Part shown: positions 61,270 through 64,000 of the stretch, piece after piece
Position numbering within the stretch: position 1 is the first letter of the stretch
Layout: each line of letters begins with the position of its first letter
Assembly: GCA_965199595.1 (NCBI GenBank)
Contig: OZ241182.1
Location: 1,240,001-1,304,000, forward strand
Reading direction: 5' to 3'
Source of the DNA: JBBROS01 sp965199595
GTDB taxonomy: Bacteria; Pseudomonadota; Alphaproteobacteria; Acetobacterales; Acetobacteraceae
Length of the DNA: 64,000 bases
Position numbers and translations under genes: made by a program
Notes under the pieces: generated by a model
Databases searched by the model: none
Told to the model about the DNA's origin: nothing
Seen by the model: only the letters and a program-made list of their open reading frames with translations

Positions 61270-62478
61270 ATGCGTCCAAGCCGACGTCACACCCTTTTTG
61301 CGGCCGTCGCGGCCGCTGCCATGCTGTCCGTGCCGGTTTACGCGGCGGACCCGATCAAGATCGGGGTGGCCGGGCCATTCACGGGCGGGTCGTCGTCGAT
61401 GGGCGTGTCGATGCGGGATGGGGTGAAGCTGGCGATCGCCGAGATCAACAAGGCCGGCGGCGTGCTGGGCCGGCCGCTGGTGGCGGTGGAGCGGGATGAC
61501 GAGGCGCGCAACGAGGTGGGCGTGCAGATCGCGCAGGAGCTGATCAACAAGGAGCACGTGGTCGCGACGGTGGGCTACATCAACACCGGCGTGGCCCTGG
61601 CGTCGCAGCGCTTCTACCAGGAAGCCGAGATCCCGGTGATCAACAACGTCGCGACCGGCTCGATCATCACCCAGCAGTTTGCCAAGGAGCGCTCCAACTA
61701 CGTGTTCCGCAACGCCGCCTCGGACAACATCCAGGCGCCGATGATCGTGGACGAGGCGATCACCCGGCGCGGGTTCAAGAAGCCCGCCATCCTGGCCGAC
61801 AGCACCAATTACGGCCAGCTGGGCCGCGAGGACCTGGAGAGGGCGCTGGCGGCCAAAGGCGTGAAGGCGGTTGCGACCGAGAAGTTCAACATCGGCGACA
61901 CCGACATGACGGCGCAGCTGCTGCGCGCGAAGGAGGCTGGGGCCGACGTGATCCTGACCTATGGCATCGGGCCCGAGCTGGCGCAGATCGCCAACGGCCA
62001 GGCCAAGCTGGGCTGGAAGGTGCCGCTGATCGGCAGCTGGACGCTGAGCATGGCGAACTTCATCGACACCTCGGCCGCCAACGGCAACGGGGCGGTGATG
62101 CCGCAGACCTTCGTGCAGCTGCCGAACACGCCGAAGCGGGCGGCGTTCATCAAGGCCTACACGGACGCCTACAAGATCGACCGCATGCCGTCCCCGGTGT
62201 CGGCGGCGCAGGGCTATGACAGCATCTATCTGCTGGCCGCCGCCATCAAGCAGGCTGGCGGGACCGACGGGCGCAAGATCAAGGACGCGCTGGAGAACCT
62301 GAACGACAAGGTGGAGGGCGTGGTGACGACCTACGACCACCCCTTCACCAAGACCGACCACGAGGCGATCACCGCCAACATCCCGGTGTTCGGCGAAGTG
62401 AAGGACGGCCGGGTCGGCCCGGCCCACCCCGAGGACGTGACCGGCGACAAGGCCGTTCGCATCAAGCCGCGCGCGTAA
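61270..62478 (+). CDS. Branched-chain amino-acid type ABC substrate-binding protein
   Basis: 402 residues, LivJ/LivK-like periplasmic binding protein. The signal peptide MRPSRRHTLFAAVAAAAMLS ends near VYAADP. The mature start IKIGVAGPFTGGSSSMG and VATVGYINTGVALASQRFYQ are typical, and ILADSTNYGQLGREDL lies in the second lobe. Directly followed by a terminator and then livH and livM, so it belongs to this importer. The ligand may be leucine-type amino acids, or amides or aromatic acids, as the family is broad. The ATG at 61270 has GAGGAGCG upstream. Confidence 0.93.
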   Translation: MRPSRRHTLFAAVAAAAMLSVPVYAADPIKIGVAGPFTGGSSSMGVSMRDGVKLAIAEINKAGGVLGRPLVAVERDDEARNEVGVQIAQELINKEHVVATVGYINTGVALASQRFYQEAEIPVINNVATGSIITQQFAKERSNYVFRNAASDNIQAPMIVDEAITRRGFKKPAILADSTNYGQLGREDLERALAAKGVKAVATEKFNIGDTDMTAQLLRAKEAGADVILTYGIGPELAQIANGQAKLGWKVPLIGSWTLSMANFIDTSAANGNGAVMPQTFVQLPNTPKRAAFIKAYTDAYKIDRMPSPVSAAQGYDSIYLLAAAIKQAGGTDGRKIKDALENLNDKVEGVVTTYDHPFTKTDHEAITANIPVFGEVKDGRVGPAHPEDVTGDKAVRIKPRA

Positions 62479-62497
62479 CACACCCGTTCCGGCTCAG

Positions 62498-62532
62498 ACC
62501 CCCTCGCCCCACCCGGCGAGGGGGTGTTTTTT
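62498..62532 (+). terminator. Intrinsic terminator between binding-protein gene and livH
   Basis: ACCCCCTCGCC (62498-62508) pairs perfectly with GGCGAGGGGGT (62515-62525), followed by G and six T. Placed inside the operon, it should give partial termination, so the binding protein is made in excess over the membrane parts. Confidence 0.85.
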
Positions 62533-62543
62533 GAGGGGCTCCC

Positions 62544-63416
62544 ATGCAGATCCTCGCCCAGCTGATCGTGAGCGGCATTGCCGTCGGCATGATCTACGGC
62601 GTCATCGCCTTTGGCTATCAGCTGACCTTCGCCACCTCGAAGACGCTGAACTTCGGCCAGGGCGAGGCCTTGATGCTGGGGTCGCTGGTTGGGCTCAGCG
62701 CCACCTATCTGGTGGGGTACTGGGCCATGCTGCCGATCGTGCTGGCCTTCGGGCTGATGCAGGGCGTTGTGGTGGAGTGGCTGGGCGTGCGGCAGGCGAT
62801 CCGGATGAAGTCCGAGTCGGGCTGGATCATGGCGACCATCGCGCTGGGCATCATCTTCAAGAACCTGGCGGAGAACATCTGGGGGCGGGACGCGCTGAAG
62901 TTCCCGTCGCCGCTGCCGGAGCAGGCGCTGGACGTGGGTGGGGTGCGGGTGCAGCCGATGGAGCTGGCCATCGTGGTCGGCGCCTTGCTGCTGATGCTGG
63001 CGGTGGAGCTGTTCAACCGGCGCACCGTGTTCGGCAAGGCGGTGGTGGCGACGGCGAATGACCGCGACGCGGCCGGGTTGATGGGGATCAACACCGGGCG
63101 GGTGATCACCTTCAGCTATGCGCTGAGCAGCATGACGGCGGCGTTTGCCGGGGTGCTGATCGCGCCGATCACGCTGACGGGGCCGCAGATGGGGGCGGTG
63201 CTGGGGCTGAAGGCGTTTGCGGTGGCGATCATCGGCGGGCTGAACAGCGGGTTCGGGGTGATCGTCGGCGGGTTGCTGCTGGGGGTGATCGAGACGCTGA
63301 CGGGGTTCTATATCTCGACGGGGTACAAGGATGTGCCGGGCCTGATCCTGCTGCTGCTGGTGTTGTCGCTCAAGCCTTCGGGGTTGTTCGGCAAGAAGAC
63401 GATCAAGAAGGTGTAG
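62544..63416 (+). CDS. livH: Branched-chain amino-acid ABC transporter permease LivH-like
   Basis: 290-residue permease with about eight hydrophobic segments. LIVSGIAVGMIYGVIAFGYQ at the N-terminus, TLNFGQGEALMLG and the EAA-like ANDRDAAGLMGINTGRVITF are typical of LivH. The ATG at 62544 has GAGGGG upstream, inside the tail of the terminator. The end (KKTIKKV) is basic. It pairs with the next gene. Confidence 0.93.
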   Translation: MQILAQLIVSGIAVGMIYGVIAFGYQLTFATSKTLNFGQGEALMLGSLVGLSATYLVGYWAMLPIVLAFGLMQGVVVEWLGVRQAIRMKSESGWIMATIALGIIFKNLAENIWGRDALKFPSPLPEQALDVGGVRVQPMELAIVVGALLLMLAVELFNRRTVFGKAVVATANDRDAAGLMGINTGRVITFSYALSSMTAAFAGVLIAPITLTGPQMGAVLGLKAFAVAIIGGLNSGFGVIVGGLLLGVIETLTGFYISTGYKDVPGLILLLLVLSLKPSGLFGKKTIKKV

Positions 63417-63420
63417 GGCC

Positions 63421-64000
63421 GTGGCATCTTTCCTGAAGTCCGGGCTGCTGGTGCTGGCGATGCTGGTGCTGCCCTTCGTGGTGACCAATCCGTACTACCT
63501 GCATCTGCTGGTGGTGATCCTGATCTTCTCGATCCTGCTGCTGGGGCTGGACATCGTGTTCGGCTATACCGGGGAGGTGTCGCTGGGCCATGCGGCGCTG
63601 CTGGGGATCGGCGCCTATACGGCGGGCATCCTGAGCATGAAGCTGGGGCTGGGGATGATCGCGGCGATCCCTGTCGGGATCATCATGGCGGCGCTGTTCG
63701 GGCTGGTGCTGGCGCTGCCGGCGCTGAAGGTGACGGGGCCGTACCTGGCGATGGTGACGCTGGCGTTCGGGACCATCATCTACACGCTGATCAACGAGAT
63801 GGATTTCCTGACCAACGGACCCATGGGCATCACGCTCACCAAGCCGCTGTTCTGGGACCTCAGGGACTACGCGGACCAGGTTCCGTTCTTCGACATGTCG
63901 CTGGCCCGGCTGCGGGAGTTCGAGTTCTACTTCGTCGTGCTGCTCTGCCTGCTGCTGAGCCTGGTGGCGATCAACCGCCTGATCGCCAGCCGGTATGGCC
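63421..64000 (+). CDS. livM: Branched-chain amino-acid ABC transporter permease LivM-like (cut by window edge)
   Basis: Starts with a GTG at 63421, four bases after livH, and remains open to the edge, giving 193 residues of about 320. FGYTGEVSLGHAALLGIGAY near residue 54 and LALPALKVTGPYLAMVTLAF near 98 are the LivM signatures; several membrane segments are visible. The ATPase genes livG and livF are expected beyond the window. Confidence 0.92.
   Translation, partial: MASFLKSGLLVLAMLVLPFVVTNPYYLHLLVVILIFSILLLGLDIVFGYTGEVSLGHAALLGIGAYTAGILSMKLGLGMIAAIPVGIIMAALFGLVLALPALKVTGPYLAMVTLAFGTIIYTLINEMDFLTNGPMGITLTKPLFWDLRDYADQVPFFDMSLARLREFEFYFVVLLCLLLSLVAINRLIASRYG

Overview
The window is very GC-rich DNA (about 70% by eye, strong G/C preference at third codon positions) from an alphaproteobacterium. 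The best guess is Rhodospirillales/Acetobacteraceae. This rests on the order of the housekeeping blocks: rimP-nusA-ylxR-infB-rbfA with truB close by, dapB and metK-trmB next door, and rpsF-rpsR-rplI-dnaB-alr-mlaE-mlaF-radA-cvpA-purF. No rRNA, tRNA, CRISPR array, intact insertion sequence or phage gene is visible. No recognisable DNA-binding transcription factor is encoded either.

Layout. 1-17.3 kb (minus strand) carries translation and transcription factors (truB, rbfA, infB, ylxR, nusA, rimP), an acyltransferase, trmB, metK, dapB, glgP and an AI-2E type membrane protein. An orphan substrate-binding protein, a decayed transposase and a small ORF are wedged between rbfA and truB. 17.3-27.3 kb is a surface-glycan locus of visibly lower GC in its left half: a methyltransferase, a GT61 and a 1000-residue double GT2 on the minus strand face a complete dTDP-L-rhamnose operon (rmlBACD) plus a GT2 on the plus strand. 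27.4-37.9 kb is mixed: mutL, a three-copy 200-bp tandem repeat, an M20 peptidase, a binding protein with a NagA-like deacetylase, two SDR enzymes, a VOC protein, a lytic transglycosylase, a double cold-shock protein and a trypsin-like protease. 37.9-49.8 kb is the purF to rpsF housekeeping block (minus strand) with a HEPN-type gene pair inserted in it, followed by a GxxExxY gene and nhaA.

49.9-57.5 kb is the most interesting part. It is a tightly packed plus-strand operon of eight genes: a GT9-like transferase, two tandem CgeB-like glycosyltransferases, a sugar-phosphate nucleotidyltransferase, a methyltransferase, an apparently circularly permuted glycosidase-like barrel, a PIG-L deacetylase and a GT4. 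Together they look able to make, deacetylate, methylate and trim a specialised glycoconjugate, but no polymerase or flippase is present. A 106-108 bp element of two consecutive hairpins sits inside this operon, and a second copy follows the M20 gene at 31 kb. In both places the element supplies the stop codon of the gene before it.

57.5-64 kb holds two MFS transporters, a SCO1-like copper chaperone with a small partner, and the start of a branched-chain amino-acid type ABC importer (binding protein, livH, livM cut by the window edge).

Signs of regulation are a good sigma-70 promoter before rpsF, likely promoters before cvpA-purF and dapB, a perfect DnaA box before dnaB, and several hairpin terminators.
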